From Microbacterium radiodurans (GTDB lineage: Bacteria; Actinomycetota; Actinomycetes; Actinomycetales; Microbacteriaceae): 64,000 nt of DNA. Of this stretch, positions 37,205 through 46,482 are shown piece after piece. Location: NCBI RefSeq assembly GCF_008710705.1, contig NZ_VYRZ01000002.1:496001-560000 (forward strand), given 5' to 3'. The position numbers and the translations under genes are program-made. The notes beneath the pieces are model-generated. The model was not told the DNA's origin, did no database searches, and saw nothing but the letters and a program-made list of their open reading frames with translations. Numbering within the stretch: the first letter of the stretch is position 1; every line of letters starts with the position of its first letter.

Positions 37205-38530
37205 ATGACGGCTTCGAGCGCGCTGCTGACCGATCGCTACGAACTGACGATGCTGCAGGCGGCTCTGCGTGACGGCACCGCCGATCGCCGATGCGTCTTC
37301 GAGGTCTTCGCCCGCCGACTCGCGGGCGGGCGCCGCTTCGGCGTGCTCGCCGGAACCGGCCGCCTGCTCGAGGAGATCGCCCGGTTCCGCTTCGGCGACG
37401 ACGAGCTCGACTTCCTCCGCGAGCACGCGGCGGTCGACGATCGCACGCTCGCGTGGCTTGCGGACTACCGCTTCTCGGGAACCATCACCGGATACCGCGA
37501 GGGCGAGCTCTACTTCCCCGGCTCCCCCGTCCTGGTCGTGGAGGGGACGTTCGCCGAAGCCGTCATCCTCGAGACCCTGGTCCTCAGCATCCTGAACTTC
37601 GACTCCGCCGTCGCGACGGCCGCGGCTCGCATGAGCGTCGCCGCCGGCGATCGACCTCTCGCCGAGATGGGCTCGCGGCGCGCCCAGGAGCGGGCTGCCG
37701 TCGCCGCCGCGCGTGCCGCCTACATCGCCGGGTTCGGCGCGACGAGCAACCTCGAGGCGGGACGCGTGTGGGGCATCCCCACGATGGGGACGGCCGCGCA
37801 CGCCTGGACGCTTCTCCACGACAGCGAAGAGGACGCCTTCCGCAGCCAGGTCGCCGCGCTGGGGGTCGGCACCACGCTTCTCATCGACACTTACGACATC
37901 CGCGAGGGCGTGGCGACCGCGATCCGCGTCGCGGGGACGGACCTCGGCGGCGTCCGCATCGACTCGGGCGATCTGCCACTCGTCGCCGCTGATGTCCGGG
38001 CGCAGCTCGACGAGCTCGGTGCGACGGATACGCGCATCACCGTCACGAGCGACCTCGACGAGTTCGCCATCGCCGCCCTCGCCGCCTCGCCCGTCGACGC
38101 ATACGGGGTCGGGACCTCGCTCGTCACGGGATCGGGCACCCCGACGGCCGGGATGGTCTACAAGCTCGTCGCGCGACAGGATGCCGAGGGCTCGTGGCTG
38201 GGCGTCGCGAAGGCGTCCGCGCAGAAGGCCTCGCAGGGCGGACGCAAGTCGGCCTTCCGCGTGCTGCGCGACGGCACGGCGAGCGAGGAGCTCGTCGTCG
38301 TGTCGGACGGATTCGAAGAGCTCGACGCCGCCGAGCGCCACCCGGACGCTCGGGCGCTGCACACCGCCCTGTTCGCCGACGGCGCTCCGGTCGACGGGCA
38401 CGTCGGCGCATCGGGAGTGCGGGCCGCACGCGAGCACCACGCTCGCGCCATCGAGGAGCTTCCGGTGCGGGCGCTGGCGTTGAGCCGCTCGGAGCCCGCG
38501 ATCCCGACGGTGTACCGGGACGCCGAATGA
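37205..38530 (+). CDS. pncB: nicotinate phosphoribosyltransferase
   Basis: Salvages nicotinate to nicotinate mononucleotide for NAD synthesis, using PRPP and ATP. 441 residues. Family features: [18 protein letters not shown] at the N-terminus, a Glu/His-rich core, [54 protein letters not shown], and [32 protein letters not shown], the phosphate-binding region. It is convergent with the DUF3039 gene, 10 bases apart. Confidence 0.95.
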   Translation: MTASSALLTDRYELTMLQAALRDGTADRRCVFEVFARRLAGGRRFGVLAGTGRLLEEIARFRFGDDELDFLREHAAVDDRTLAWLADYRFSGTITGYREGELYFPGSPVLVVEGTFAEAVILETLVLSILNFDSAVATAAARMSVAAGDRPLAEMGSRRAQERAAVAAARAAYIAGFGATSNLEAGRVWGIPTMGTAAHAWTLLHDSEEDAFRSQVAALGVGTTLLIDTYDIREGVATAIRVAGTDLGGVRIDSGDLPLVAADVRAQLDELGATDTRITVTSDLDEFAIAALAASPVDAYGVGTSLVTGSGTPTAGMVYKLVARQDAEGSWLGVAKASAQKASQGGRKSAFRVLRDGTASEELVVVSDGFEELDAAERHPDARALHTALFADGAPVDGHVGASGVRAAREHHARAIEELPVRALALSRSEPAIPTVYRDAE

Positions 38531-38540
38531 GAGGGACGCG

Positions 38541-38807
38541 TCAGCGCGTCATCGACTCGTAGATCTCCTTGCACGTCGGGCACACCGGGAACTTCTCGGG
38601 GTCGCGACCCGGAGTCCACTTCTTGCCGCACAGCGCGCGCACCGGCTTGCCGGTGATCGCCGACTCGAGGATCTTGTCCTTCTTGACGTAGTGCGAGAAG
38701 CGCTCGTGGTCACCCGGCTCGATCGTCTCTTCGCGGATGAGCTCTTCGAGCTCGCGGTCGAGGGTCGCCAAGCCCCCCTGGTCGGGGGAATCGAGAGGAG
38801 TGCTCAT
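38541..38807 (-). CDS. DUF3039 domain-containing protein
   Basis: 88 residues. A conserved actinobacterial small protein with a C-terminal cysteine cluster: RALCGKKWTPGRDPEKFPVCPTCKEIYE, a single Cys followed by CxxC, probably binding zinc. The N-terminus is acidic (LDRELEELIREETIEPGDHERFSHYV). The role is unknown. A TAGGAT hexamer lies 6 bases before ATG 38807. Confidence 0.9.
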   Translation of the reverse strand: MSTPLDSPDQGGLATLDRELEELIREETIEPGDHERFSHYVKKDKILESAITGKPVRALCGKKWTPGRDPEKFPVCPTCKEIYESMTR

Positions 38808-38819
38808 GTCGGAATCCTA
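38808..38819 (-). promoter_or_regulatory. leaderless-type promoter of the DUF3039 gene
   Basis: TAGGAT (38814-38819), 6 bases, then ATG 38807. Confidence 0.6.
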
Positions 38820-38830
38820 ACGGCGAACGC

Positions 38831-40366
38831 TCAGGTCGTCTCGGCGAACGCCATGATCCGGTCGCCTCGGCGATCGAAGACGGCCCCGCCGATCGCGATG
38901 CCCGCGACCAGGACGAGGAGCCCGGCTCCGGCTCCGACCGCGAGCGCGAGCCACGACGCGTCGGGGTCGCCCGACAGCGCGTGCCAGGCGAACCAGAGCG
39001 CGGGCAGCGCCACGAGCAGCGTCCCGACGAGGACGATGCCCTGTGTCAGTCCCCCGCCCGTCCGCTGCGGCTGCTGGAAGGGACTCTCGCCGTGCCGCGC
39101 CACCGCGTACGGGGCGACGACGGACGAGATCGAGGACAGCCCGAATCCCCCGAGCAGAAGGGCGGCGCAGACGCCGAGCATCGCCGGCAGGAGCGACCAC
39201 GTGCCGTTGATCCCCACCCCGACGGATGCGGCGACCGCGAGCAGCGGCAACGAGAACACGAGGACCGGAACCAGCCGTCCGACGCGGTCCGATGCGCCGC
39301 GAACGGCGCTCGAGACGTGGAGCCACACGGCCGAGCCGTCGTAGGCCATGTCGTTGTGCGCAAGCCAGCCGAGGAACAGCGCGATGAGCGGCGCGGGGAT
39401 GAGGGCCGCGGTCTCGAGGGGCACACCGACGATCATGAGAGGAACGACGGCGACGACGGCGGCGACGGGGATGATCGCCACGTCGACCAGGTAGCGCGGA
39501 TCGCGCAGCCAGTAGATGAGCGAGCGCGCGGCGACGGCGCCGCCGGGTGTGCCGGGGGTCACCGTGAACCAGCCGAGGCCGCGGTGCTCGCGAACCGACA
39601 CCGGACGCTCGGTGGCGGTCAGCATGCGTCGCACGATGAGCACCCACACGATGCCCAGCAGGACGGGGGTGAGCACCGCCATCAGCAGCGACGGCACGCT
39701 CGGGGCGAGCGGGAAGACCCAGGCGGCACCGAGCGGCGTGAGGCCGAGGACCTCGACCGCTGTGCGCAGCGGCGGCGGCATCCCGCCGTCCCAGTCGAGG
39801 GAGGTGAGGAAGACGGCCACGGGGATCGCGACGATCAGCAGCGCGAGAACGAACAGCGCCGTCAGCTCGCGGGACCGCCGCTCGGCGAGCACGAGCCCGG
39901 AGACGCCGAGGGCGACGCGCGCGGCGAGCAGCTGCGTGACCCCGACGAGGACGGCAGCGCAGACCCCCACGACCGGGTCGACGCCGTGCGCACCCCAGAG
40001 ACCCGCGAGGGCTACGCAGACGACGATGACCGCGACCGCCGGCACGCTGACGGGCGCGGCGACGAGGGTCGCGGCCGCGACCGTCGCCCAGCCCGCGCCC
40101 GTCACCGCGAAGCGGCGCGGATCGAGCGGATCGCGGACCGGGCCGAGGAGCGGCACGAGCGCGAACCCCGCGCCGATCGCGCTGCCCCCGACCGCCAGAA
40201 CGGCGAGAGCACTGTCGATCGAGGCAGCGCCGAGTCGGGTCAGCGCCGCGACGCAGACGGTGGTGAGGAGCCCCGCGATGACCAGGCCCGAGATCGCCCG
40301 CCCTCGCGAGACTCGGAGCGCGCCGACCAGCAGCGCGAGCCTCAGTCGGAGAACGTGTGCAACCAC
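38831..40366 (-). CDS. ABC transporter permease (about 12 membrane segments)
   Basis: 511 residues from GTG 40366 (VVAHVLRLRLALLVGAL), which overlaps the ATPase gene's last 25 bases. About twelve hydrophobic segments are arranged in pairs. There is a cytoplasmic loop near 240-290 (RRMLTATERPVSVREHRGLGWF) and a conserved-looking LIYWLRDPRYLVDVAII, which resembles large actinobacterial ABC-2 type permeases. The substrate is unknown. It pairs with the adjacent ATPase. Confidence 0.85.
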   Translation of the reverse strand: MVAHVLRLRLALLVGALRVSRGRAISGLVIAGLLTTVCVAALTRLGAASIDSALAVLAVGGSAIGAGFALVPLLGPVRDPLDPRRFAVTGAGWATVAAATLVAAPVSVPAVAVIVVCVALAGLWGAHGVDPVVGVCAAVLVGVTQLLAARVALGVSGLVLAERRSRELTALFVLALLIVAIPVAVFLTSLDWDGGMPPPLRTAVEVLGLTPLGAAWVFPLAPSVPSLLMAVLTPVLLGIVWVLIVRRMLTATERPVSVREHRGLGWFTVTPGTPGGAVAARSLIYWLRDPRYLVDVAIIPVAAVVAVVPLMIVGVPLETAALIPAPLIALFLGWLAHNDMAYDGSAVWLHVSSAVRGASDRVGRLVPVLVFSLPLLAVAASVGVGINGTWSLLPAMLGVCAALLLGGFGLSSISSVVAPYAVARHGESPFQQPQRTGGGLTQGIVLVGTLLVALPALWFAWHALSGDPDASWLALAVGAGAGLLVLVAGIAIGGAVFDRRGDRIMAFAETT

Positions 40367-41931
40367 TCGAGACCCTCCGCAGCGCTCGTGCCCCCCGCGA
40401 GCTCGAGGAACCGCTGTTCGAGCGACCGCCCGTCCCGCACCTCGTCGACCGTTCCGTCGGCGAGAACGCGTCCGCCGACCAGGACCGCGACGCCCGAGCA
40501 CGCGCGCTGCACGAGATCCATGCCGTGACTCGACAGCACGACCGTACCGCCGTGGGCCACGTAGGCCTGCAGGATGTCGAGGATGACCGCGCTCGACACG
40601 GGGTCGACGGCCTCGAACGGCTCGTCGAGAACCAGCAGACGCGGCGAGTGGATCATCGCACCCGCGAGCATCACCTTCTTCGTCATGCCCGCGGAGTAGT
40701 CCGAGACGCTCCGCCCGAGCGCATCGGCCAGATCGAATGCGCGGGCCAGATCGCTGATGCGGTTCTCCACGACCGCGGGCTTCAGTCCGCGGAGCACGCC
40801 GTAGTAGTACAGGAGCTGGCGGCCGGTGAGGCGGTCGAAGGTGCGCAGCCGGTCCGGGAGGATGCCCATCTGACGCTTCGCGCGGGCGGGGTCGCGGGCG
40901 AGGTCGATGCCGGCGACGCGGATCGACCCGGCGTCCGGCCGGAGCAGGCCCGCGATCATCGAGAGCGTCGTCGTCTTGCCGGCTCCGTTGGGACCCACGA
41001 GACCGTAGAACGAGCCCGCCGGGATGTCGAGGTCGATCGCGTCGACCGCGCGGGTGTCGCCGTAGACCTTCGTCAGCCCGGTCAGCCGGAGCGCGGACTC
41101 ACCAGCCGGCGTCGTCGCAGCATGCGCCGCGGAGTCATCGTCCGACGGCGACTCCGGCTCGGGGGCCGGCTCGATGACCGCCAGCACGGCCGCCAGCGTC
41201 GCGTCGTCGTCGTCGTCGTCGTCGGGACGGACGTCGCGCTCGTCGTGGACAGGTTCCGGAGAGACATCGGCCGGGTCGCGCTCGGTGTCTTCCGTCACCG
41301 GCTCCGGTGGCGACGGCTCGTCCGTCACCGGTCCCGCTGACGGCTCCGCCGCCGGCGGCTCCTCCGCGGTCGAGACCGCCTCGGGCGGATCGGCGACCGG
41401 CCATTCGATGGCGACAGTCTCGGCAGCGGCATCCTCGATCGCCGCCTCGCGTGCGTTTGCGAGATCCTCAGTGCGGGCGACATCGTCAGCCTCGGCGACA
41501 CTCGCCACCGCGGGACGCGCCTCGACGGCCGGATCGAACGGCTCGACGGCCGGCTCGACGTCGATCAGTTCCGTGTCGGGCTCGACGACAGTGGGCATCA
41601 CCCGCGTCGCGGGCTCCGCGGTCTCGACCCCGGCTGCCGCGGCGGCCACCGCAGCCGGCAGCGGCGGGAGCGGGGGCAGCGAAGGCGGCGGGGTCACCTG
41701 CGGCGACGGCGCGGGCGTGCGCGGGCGAGGCGAGCCGGCCGAGGATCGCGGCTTACGCGGCTTCTTGGTCGGCTTCTGCGGGGTGCGCGTCGGCTCCTCG
41801 CGCGACTCGGGCACGGCGGCGAGCCCTGCCGCAGCGACGTCCGCGGGAACCTCGGGAATCGGGGGGATCGCCGTGCCGACAGCCGACTCGACTCGCCGAT
41901 CGTCCTGGGGGTCGGGGAGGGCGGCTGTCAC
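40342..41931 (-). CDS. ABC transporter ATPase with long disordered N-terminal extension
   Basis: 529 residues. Only the last 250 or so form the ABC domain: Walker A GPNGAGKTTT (near 313), Q-loop MGILPDRL, a degenerate signature YSAGMTKK, Walker B LLVLDEPFEAVD and H-loop SSHG. The first 275 residues are low-complexity Pro/Ala/Glu/Val with basic KPTKKPRKPR near 55 and an Asp run near 245. Such an extension is unusual for an exporter ATPase. GTG 41931 follows TAGGTT at 6 bases. It is coupled to the permease by overlap. Confidence 0.9.
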   Translation of the reverse strand: MTAALPDPQDDRRVESAVGTAIPPIPEVPADVAAAGLAAVPESREEPTRTPQKPTKKPRKPRSSAGSPRPRTPAPSPQVTPPPSLPPLPPLPAAVAAAAAGVETAEPATRVMPTVVEPDTELIDVEPAVEPFDPAVEARPAVASVAEADDVARTEDLANAREAAIEDAAAETVAIEWPVADPPEAVSTAEEPPAAEPSAGPVTDEPSPPEPVTEDTERDPADVSPEPVHDERDVRPDDDDDDDATLAAVLAVIEPAPEPESPSDDDSAAHAATTPAGESALRLTGLTKVYGDTRAVDAIDLDIPAGSFYGLVGPNGAGKTTTLSMIAGLLRPDAGSIRVAGIDLARDPARAKRQMGILPDRLRTFDRLTGRQLLYYYGVLRGLKPAVVENRISDLARAFDLADALGRSVSDYSAGMTKKVMLAGAMIHSPRLLVLDEPFEAVDPVSSAVILDILQAYVAHGGTVVLSSHGMDLVQRACSGVAVLVGGRVLADGTVDEVRDGRSLEQRFLELAGGTSAAEGLEWLHTFSD

Positions 41932-41943
41932 TCCTCCAACCTA
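41932..41943 (-). promoter_or_regulatory. leaderless-type promoter of the ABC ATPase gene
   Basis: TAGGTT (41938-41943), 6 bases, then GTG 41931. The intervening GGAGGA touches the start codon and is too close to act as a normal Shine-Dalgarno. Confidence 0.55.
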
Positions 41944-42089
41944 GCAAGCGCACCGTGTCGGGTCGGGCCCGGCGTCATCGGGAGTCCCTGTGAATGGGGC
42001 TACCAGCTTCATCACGAAACCGCAACGGCCGCGCCGGGCGCGGCGGTCTCCCAGGACCTCTCGGTACCATGAGGGATGGTCCACCCGGG

Positions 42090-42095
42090 TTGACA
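42090..42095 (+). promoter_or_regulatory. possible -35 element before the nucleotidyltransferase gene
   Basis: A perfect TTGACA lies 42 bases before GTG 42138. The -10 region about 17 bases on (GAATTC) is weak. The rest of the 206-base gap 41932-42137 shows no gene. Confidence 0.35.
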
Positions 42096-42137
42096 CTCGG
42101 TGAACCGTCTTCGAATTCGTGACTTCAGGAGTAGTTC

Positions 42138-42830
42138 GTGAGCCTTCAGATCGTGATCCTCGCCGCGGGAATGGGTTCCCGCCTCGGCCGATCCCTTCCC
42201 AAGCCGCTCACCGAGCTCAGCGACGGCCGCAGCATCATGCAGCAGCAGCACGACAACATCCACGCCGCCTTCGGGGATGACGCGCGGATCACCGCGGTCG
42301 TCGGATACCGCGCCGAGACCATCGTCGAGGCGTTCCCGGACGCCGAGTACGTCTACAACCCGCGATACGACCAGACGAACACGTCGAAGAGCCTCCTCCG
42401 CGCACTCAAGGCCAGCGGCCGCGGCGGCGTGCTCTGGATGAACGGCGACGTCGTGTTCGACCCGCGCATCCTCGGACGCGCGCGTGCGCTCATCGAGCGG
42501 GACCAGTCGTTCGTCACCGTGAACACCGCGAAGGTGAGCGACGAGGAGGTCAAGTACACCGTCGGCGCCGAGGGCTTCATCGCGGAACTGTCGAAGACCG
42601 TCCGCGGCGGCATCGGTGAGGCCGTCGGCATCAACTTCATCTCGTCGCGCGACAAGAAGGCGCTGATCGCACAGCTGGGTCGCGTCGACGACCAGGACTA
42701 CTTCGAGCGCGGTCTCGAGCTCGCCATCGCCGAGAACGCCCTCCTGCTCGAGCCGATGGACATCTCCGACCTGTACGCCGTCGAGGTCGACTTCGCCGAG
42801 GACCTCGAGCGCGCGAATCTCTTCGTCTGA
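42138..42830 (+). CDS. nucleotidyltransferase (sugar/choline-phosphate type)
   Basis: 230 residues. The N-terminal nucleotide motif VILAAGMGSRLG with KPLTEL is the signature of NTP-transferases such as LicC-type cytidylyltransferases. WMNGDVVFDPRIL holds the metal aspartate and VEVDFAEDLERA lies at the end. AGGAG precedes GTG 42138. The closeness to CDP-glycerol polymerases suggests that it makes an activated alditol or aminoalcohol phosphate for a surface polymer, but the substrate is inferred from context only. Confidence 0.85.
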   Translation: MSLQIVILAAGMGSRLGRSLPKPLTELSDGRSIMQQQHDNIHAAFGDDARITAVVGYRAETIVEAFPDAEYVYNPRYDQTNTSKSLLRALKASGRGGVLWMNGDVVFDPRILGRARALIERDQSFVTVNTAKVSDEEVKYTVGAEGFIAELSKTVRGGIGEAVGINFISSRDKKALIAQLGRVDDQDYFERGLELAIAENALLLEPMDISDLYAVEVDFAEDLERANLFV

Positions 42831-42865
42831 CCCCGGGCGCCCCCGGGCGCGAGAGGATGGCTGAC

Positions 42866-43777
42866 ATGTCTCGTCGCGTCCATCGCATCGATTCCCTCCC
42901 CCCGGATGCCCCGTGGCGGCAAGACGCCCCTCCGCCGCCCGGACGGGAGGCCCTGTCTGCTCGCACACTCGATCGGCTGCTAGCCGTCCAGCGACCGGTC
43001 GTCGTCGCGCATCTGCGCAGCATCCGTCTCCGTCATCCCGACGCCACCACGTCGCAGATCGCCCAGATGCTCGAGCGTCGCTATCTCACCGCCGTCACGA
43101 GCGGCGGCGCTGCCGTCGGCGCGACCGCCGTGATCCCCGGCATCGGGACCGCGACGACGCTCGCCCTCAGCGGCGTCGAGACGGCAGGCTTCCTCGAGGC
43201 CACCGCGCTCTACGCCCAGTCGCTGGCCGAGCTCCACGGCATCCCCGTCGAGAACCCGGACCGCGCCCGGGCCCTCGTTCTCGCGCTCATGCTCGGCCGC
43301 GAGGGAGCCGACCTCGTCGGACAGTTCGCCCGCCAGGCGAGCGGTCGCGGCGGTGCCCGCAGCGCGTACTGGGGCGAACTCGTCACGGCGTCGCTGCCGC
43401 GTGCGGCGGTGGGCCCGGTGCTCGAGCGCCTCACGAAGACCTTCCTGCGCCGCTTCGCCGCGGCAGGCGGGGCATCTGTCGTGGGCAAGGCACTGCCGTT
43501 CGGCATCGGCGCCGTCATCGGCGGGACCGGCAACCACCTCCTCGGCCGTCGCGTCATCACCGGGGCGCGCCGCGCCTTCGGCGTCGTCCCCGCCCGCTAC
43601 CCCGCCGAGCTCGAGCCGCTTCCCGGGTCGCGACCGCTCGAGCGCAGCGCGGCCTCCGCGCTGCGCGGCGTCGGCGGTGCGATCACCGGCGCCGGCCGCC
43701 GGGTCGGCAGCGTCGCGCGACGGAGACCGCGCCCGGACGACCTGTCTCCGGCCTCCCCCGAGGAGACGGAGTCGTGA
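42866..43777 (+). CDS. EcsC-like protein, unknown function
   Basis: 303 residues from ATG 42866 (MSRRVHRIDSLPPDA), with GAGAGGA 8 bases upstream; an ATG at 42857 is less well placed. The middle has Gly/Ala-rich hydrophobic stretches (SGGAAVGATAVIPGIGTATTLALSG and GGASVVGKALPFGIGAVIGGTGNHLLGRRVI) that resemble the EcsC family. The ends are basic and disordered. It sits between the nucleotidyltransferase and a small membrane protein; GTGA overlap with the latter implies a shared transcript. Confidence 0.7.
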   Translation: MSRRVHRIDSLPPDAPWRQDAPPPPGREALSARTLDRLLAVQRPVVVAHLRSIRLRHPDATTSQIAQMLERRYLTAVTSGGAAVGATAVIPGIGTATTLALSGVETAGFLEATALYAQSLAELHGIPVENPDRARALVLALMLGREGADLVGQFARQASGRGGARSAYWGELVTASLPRAAVGPVLERLTKTFLRRFAAAGGASVVGKALPFGIGAVIGGTGNHLLGRRVITGARRAFGVVPARYPAELEPLPGSRPLERSAASALRGVGGAITGAGRRVGSVARRRPRPDDLSPASPEETES

Positions 43778-43995
43778 GCGTGTTCGTCGTCGTCGTCCTG
43801 CTGCTCGGCGCCGTGTTCAACGTCGTCACCTGGCCGACGTTCCTACGACGCGTCGCGCGCGACCCGCGGGCGCGGGATGCGTCCGGGGTCCGCACGCGGT
43901 TCTACACGGTGCACCTCGTCCTCGTGGTGCTCGCCCTCGCGATGTCGGCGCTCTTCGTCGTCGCGGCGATCGCGGTCGGCACCACGGGCTTCTGA
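43774..43995 (+). CDS. small two-helix membrane protein
   Basis: 73 residues from GTG 43774, overlapping the previous stop by 4 bases. Two membrane helices (VFVVVVLLLGAVFNVVTW and VHLVLVVLALAMSALFVVAAIAV) flank a basic loop (RRVARDPRARDASG). The VTWPTFLRRVARDPRA pattern recalls the SCO4848 family of actinobacterial membrane proteins, a tentative match. Function unknown. Confidence 0.75.
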   Translation: MSVFVVVVLLLGAVFNVVTWPTFLRRVARDPRARDASGVRTRFYTVHLVLVVLALAMSALFVVAAIAVGTTGF

Positions 43996-44011
43996 CGAGC
44001 CTTCGGGACGC

Positions 44012-45286
44012 TCAGGGGGCGTCGGCGGACGTCTCGTCCTCGACCGTCTCGTCGACGATCTCGATGGTGCGGGCGTGCCACTCGTCCCAGCGTTCCATGA
44101 GGACGTCGACAGCCTCATGGAACCGCGCCGTCGCGGCGCCCGGGGCCGTGTCGCCGAAGTAGTGCCGCACCCACTCGGACAGCCGCGAGGTGGCCTCGGG
44201 ATCTCGGATGACACGCTCGGATGCCGCGACGATCTCGCCCGCGTCCGACGCGTCGAGCCACTCGGCATCCGCCAGGTACCCACCCGTGTCCACGACCGCC
44301 GCCGGGTCCGCGGGTCGCGTGACGAGCAACGGGCGCCCGGCCGCGAGACGGTCGTAGACCATGGCCGAGATGTCGACGACGGCGACGTGCGCGGCCGCGA
44401 GCTGCCATCCGAGCTCGGGTCCGTCGTCGAAGACGTGGTGCGCACCCGGGTCGGCCCCGTTGGCGGCGGCGATGGCCGCCACGATGCGTCGGTTTGCCGC
44501 GCCGTACGCGGGGTCCACCACCCCGGAACGGGGATGCGGCCGATAGATCAGACGATGGCTGGGTGAGGCGAGGACGGCGCGGGCGAGCGCTTCTCCGTGC
44601 GTCACGATCGACCCGTAGTGAGCCGAGGGCCGGTCGCCCTCCCACGTCGGGGCGTAGAGGACCACGATGCGCTCATCGGGCCGGTACGGGAGCGAGCCGC
44701 TGTAGTGGTCGGCTTGGGGACGCCCGATCGCAATGGTGCGCGCGTCGAGGTCGTAGTCCCAGAGCACGCGGCCCAGACGCTCGCGCGCCGCATCGCCGGC
44801 CACGAAGGCGTAGTCGTAGGCCTTGAACTGGTTCGTGGTCATGTACATCTTGTCGGACTCGCCGTGGTTGATGAACACGTGCCAGCGGTGCCCGTATCGG
44901 AACATCTGGAAGTTGCGCGTGTTCTGGTTCACGTACAGCACGACCCGGATGTCCTGCGCGGCGAGGAAGGACTCCACGGCCCGGACGCTCGGCGCGAAGG
45001 CGACGGGCAGTTGGCCATCGGCGAGCAGCGCCTGAGCACCGGTGGCGTTGCGGCTGAGCACGACGACGGGCCACCGCTCGGCGAGCCTGCGGAGCGGTTT
45101 GTACCACTGGCGCATCTGGTACATGTTCACGTCGCCGTCGGCGAAGTAGACCGCGACTCGGTAGTGGTGGCGCGGCAGCGGTCCCCGCCTGCCGAGCGCC
45201 CGCTTCACCTCGACGTACGCCGAGCGACCGGCGACGGCGCGCCGGACGAGTGACACCGCCTTCTTCGCGTCCGTGAAGATTCCCAC
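44012..45286 (-). CDS. CDP-glycerol glycerophosphotransferase family protein
   Basis: 424 residues from GTG 45286 (VGIFTDAKKAVSLVRR), preceded by TACCCT at 6 bases. A GT-B type polymerase. The C-terminal nucleotide-binding half has VVLYAPTWEGDRPSAHYGS, IYRPHPRSGVVD, the conserved VAVVDISAMVYDRLAAGRPLLVTRPAD and ASDAGEIVAASERV. The N-terminal half includes VLYVNQNTRNFQMFRYGHRWHVFINHGESDK. Related TagF/TagB enzymes extend or prime teichoic acids at the membrane. It is convergent with the small membrane gene. Confidence 0.85.
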   Translation of the reverse strand: MGIFTDAKKAVSLVRRAVAGRSAYVEVKRALGRRGPLPRHHYRVAVYFADGDVNMYQMRQWYKPLRRLAERWPVVVLSRNATGAQALLADGQLPVAFAPSVRAVESFLAAQDIRVVLYVNQNTRNFQMFRYGHRWHVFINHGESDKMYMTTNQFKAYDYAFVAGDAARERLGRVLWDYDLDARTIAIGRPQADHYSGSLPYRPDERIVVLYAPTWEGDRPSAHYGSIVTHGEALARAVLASPSHRLIYRPHPRSGVVDPAYGAANRRIVAAIAAANGADPGAHHVFDDGPELGWQLAAAHVAVVDISAMVYDRLAAGRPLLVTRPADPAAVVDTGGYLADAEWLDASDAGEIVAASERVIRDPEATSRLSEWVRHYFGDTAPGAATARFHEAVDVLMERWDEWHARTIEIVDETVEDETSADAP

Positions 45287-45298
45287 CCCTCCAGGGTA
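45287..45298 (-). promoter_or_regulatory. leaderless-type promoter of the 44012-45286 gene
   Basis: TACCCT (45293-45298), 6 bases, then GTG 45286. GGAGGG abuts the start codon. Confidence 0.5.
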
Positions 45299-45342
45299 CC
45301 CAGCGCCCACGTGCGGTCCGGGCGACGTGGGATGATCGACGG

Positions 45343-46434
45343 ATGCACGACGACGGACACCGCGGGCGGGACGCGATCATCCCTCCCGCCGACGCCGGCG
45401 TCTCCTTCGTCATGCCGGTCCTGAACGAGGCCGCGTACCTCGAGCGCGCCGTCCGGAGCGTCCTCGCCCAGCGCCTCGACGCTCCGTTCGAGCTCATCCT
45501 CGCGCTCGGTCCTTCGAGCGACGGGACCGATGCCATCGCGTCTCGGCTCGCGGGCTCCGACGACCGCGTCCGCCTCGTCCGCAACCCCGCGGCGCACATC
45601 CCGGTCGGCCTGAACGTCGCCGTCCGGGCGGCGCGCCACCCGACCGTCGTCCGGGTGGACGCGCACTCCGAACTCGACCCGAGCTACAGCGCCGACGCGC
45701 TGGCGACCCTCGCGCGCATGCGCGCGGCGAACGTCGGCGGCGTCATGCGCGCGCGTGGTCGCACCCCGTTCCAGCGGGCCGTCGCCCGCGCATACAACTC
45801 GCGCATCGGGCTCGGCGGCGGCGCGTATCACGGCGGCACCGAGGAGGGTCCGGCCGAGTCCGCCTACCTCGGCGTCATGCGCCGCGCCGTGCTCGACGAG
45901 GTGGGCCTGTTCGACGAGGGCGTCCGCCGCGGCGAGGACTGGGAGCTCAACCTCCGCATCCGCCGCGCGGGCTACCGCGTCTGGTTCGACCCCGCGCTCG
46001 AGGTGACCTACTGGCCGCGCGAGAGCTGGACCCGTCTCGTCCGCCAATTCCGTGCGACCGGGTCCTGGCGCGGCGAGCTCGTGCGTCGCTTCGGGCGTCG
46101 GAACGGGCTGCGGTTCTTCGCTCCCCCGGCTCTCGTCATCGGATGCGGCGCGGCCGCCGTCGCCGCGGTCCTGCAGCTCACCGGGGCGGTCACCGGGATC
46201 GCCGCCGCCGCGCTGTCGGTCGTGTACCTGCCGGTCGGCGCGTACGTGGTCCTCGTCACCGGGGTGGCCCTCGGGCCGGGCGGCGGGCGCGGCATCCGTG
46301 ACAAGGCCTGGACGCTCGTCGTCGTCCCCTCGATGCATCTCGCGTGGGGCGTCGGTTTCCTCCAGGGCATCGTCCGGGGCGCCGGCGGCACCGTGGACAC
46401 GTCGCGGCTGCACCGCAACACCCCGCTGCCCTGA
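45343..46434 (+). CDS. GT2 family glycosyltransferase (ExoA-like)
   Basis: 363 residues. The GT-A domain begins VSFVMPVLNEAAYLERAVRSVLAQ and has the DxD-type VVRVDAHSELDP near 105 and the acceptor-site GVRRGEDWELNLRIRRAGY near 205. Two to three C-terminal membrane helices (about 265-330) anchor it. The ExoA-type layout suggests transfer of a sugar to a lipid-linked surface polysaccharide. It is the only plus-strand gene in the middle of the polymer island. Confidence 0.88.
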   Translation: MHDDGHRGRDAIIPPADAGVSFVMPVLNEAAYLERAVRSVLAQRLDAPFELILALGPSSDGTDAIASRLAGSDDRVRLVRNPAAHIPVGLNVAVRAARHPTVVRVDAHSELDPSYSADALATLARMRAANVGGVMRARGRTPFQRAVARAYNSRIGLGGGAYHGGTEEGPAESAYLGVMRRAVLDEVGLFDEGVRRGEDWELNLRIRRAGYRVWFDPALEVTYWPRESWTRLVRQFRATGSWRGELVRRFGRRNGLRFFAPPALVIGCGAAAVAAVLQLTGAVTGIAAAALSVVYLPVGAYVVLVTGVALGPGGGRGIRDKAWTLVVVPSMHLAWGVGFLQGIVRGAGGTVDTSRLHRNTPLP

Positions 46435-46482
46435 ACCCGGTTCGGCGCCCCCGGTGGGACGATGGCCGGCCGCATCGGTCGA

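Noticed and set aside
41206..41225. Run of GTC/GAC trinucleotides resembling a simple repeat
   Set aside because: It encodes the Asp run in the disordered part of the ABC ATPase and is in frame, so it is coding low complexity.
42064..42095. Five-codon upstream reading frame (MVHPG) before the nucleotidyltransferase, with a TACCAT box nearby
   Set aside because: Spacing is 5 bases rather than 6-7 and so short a frame cannot be distinguished from chance.
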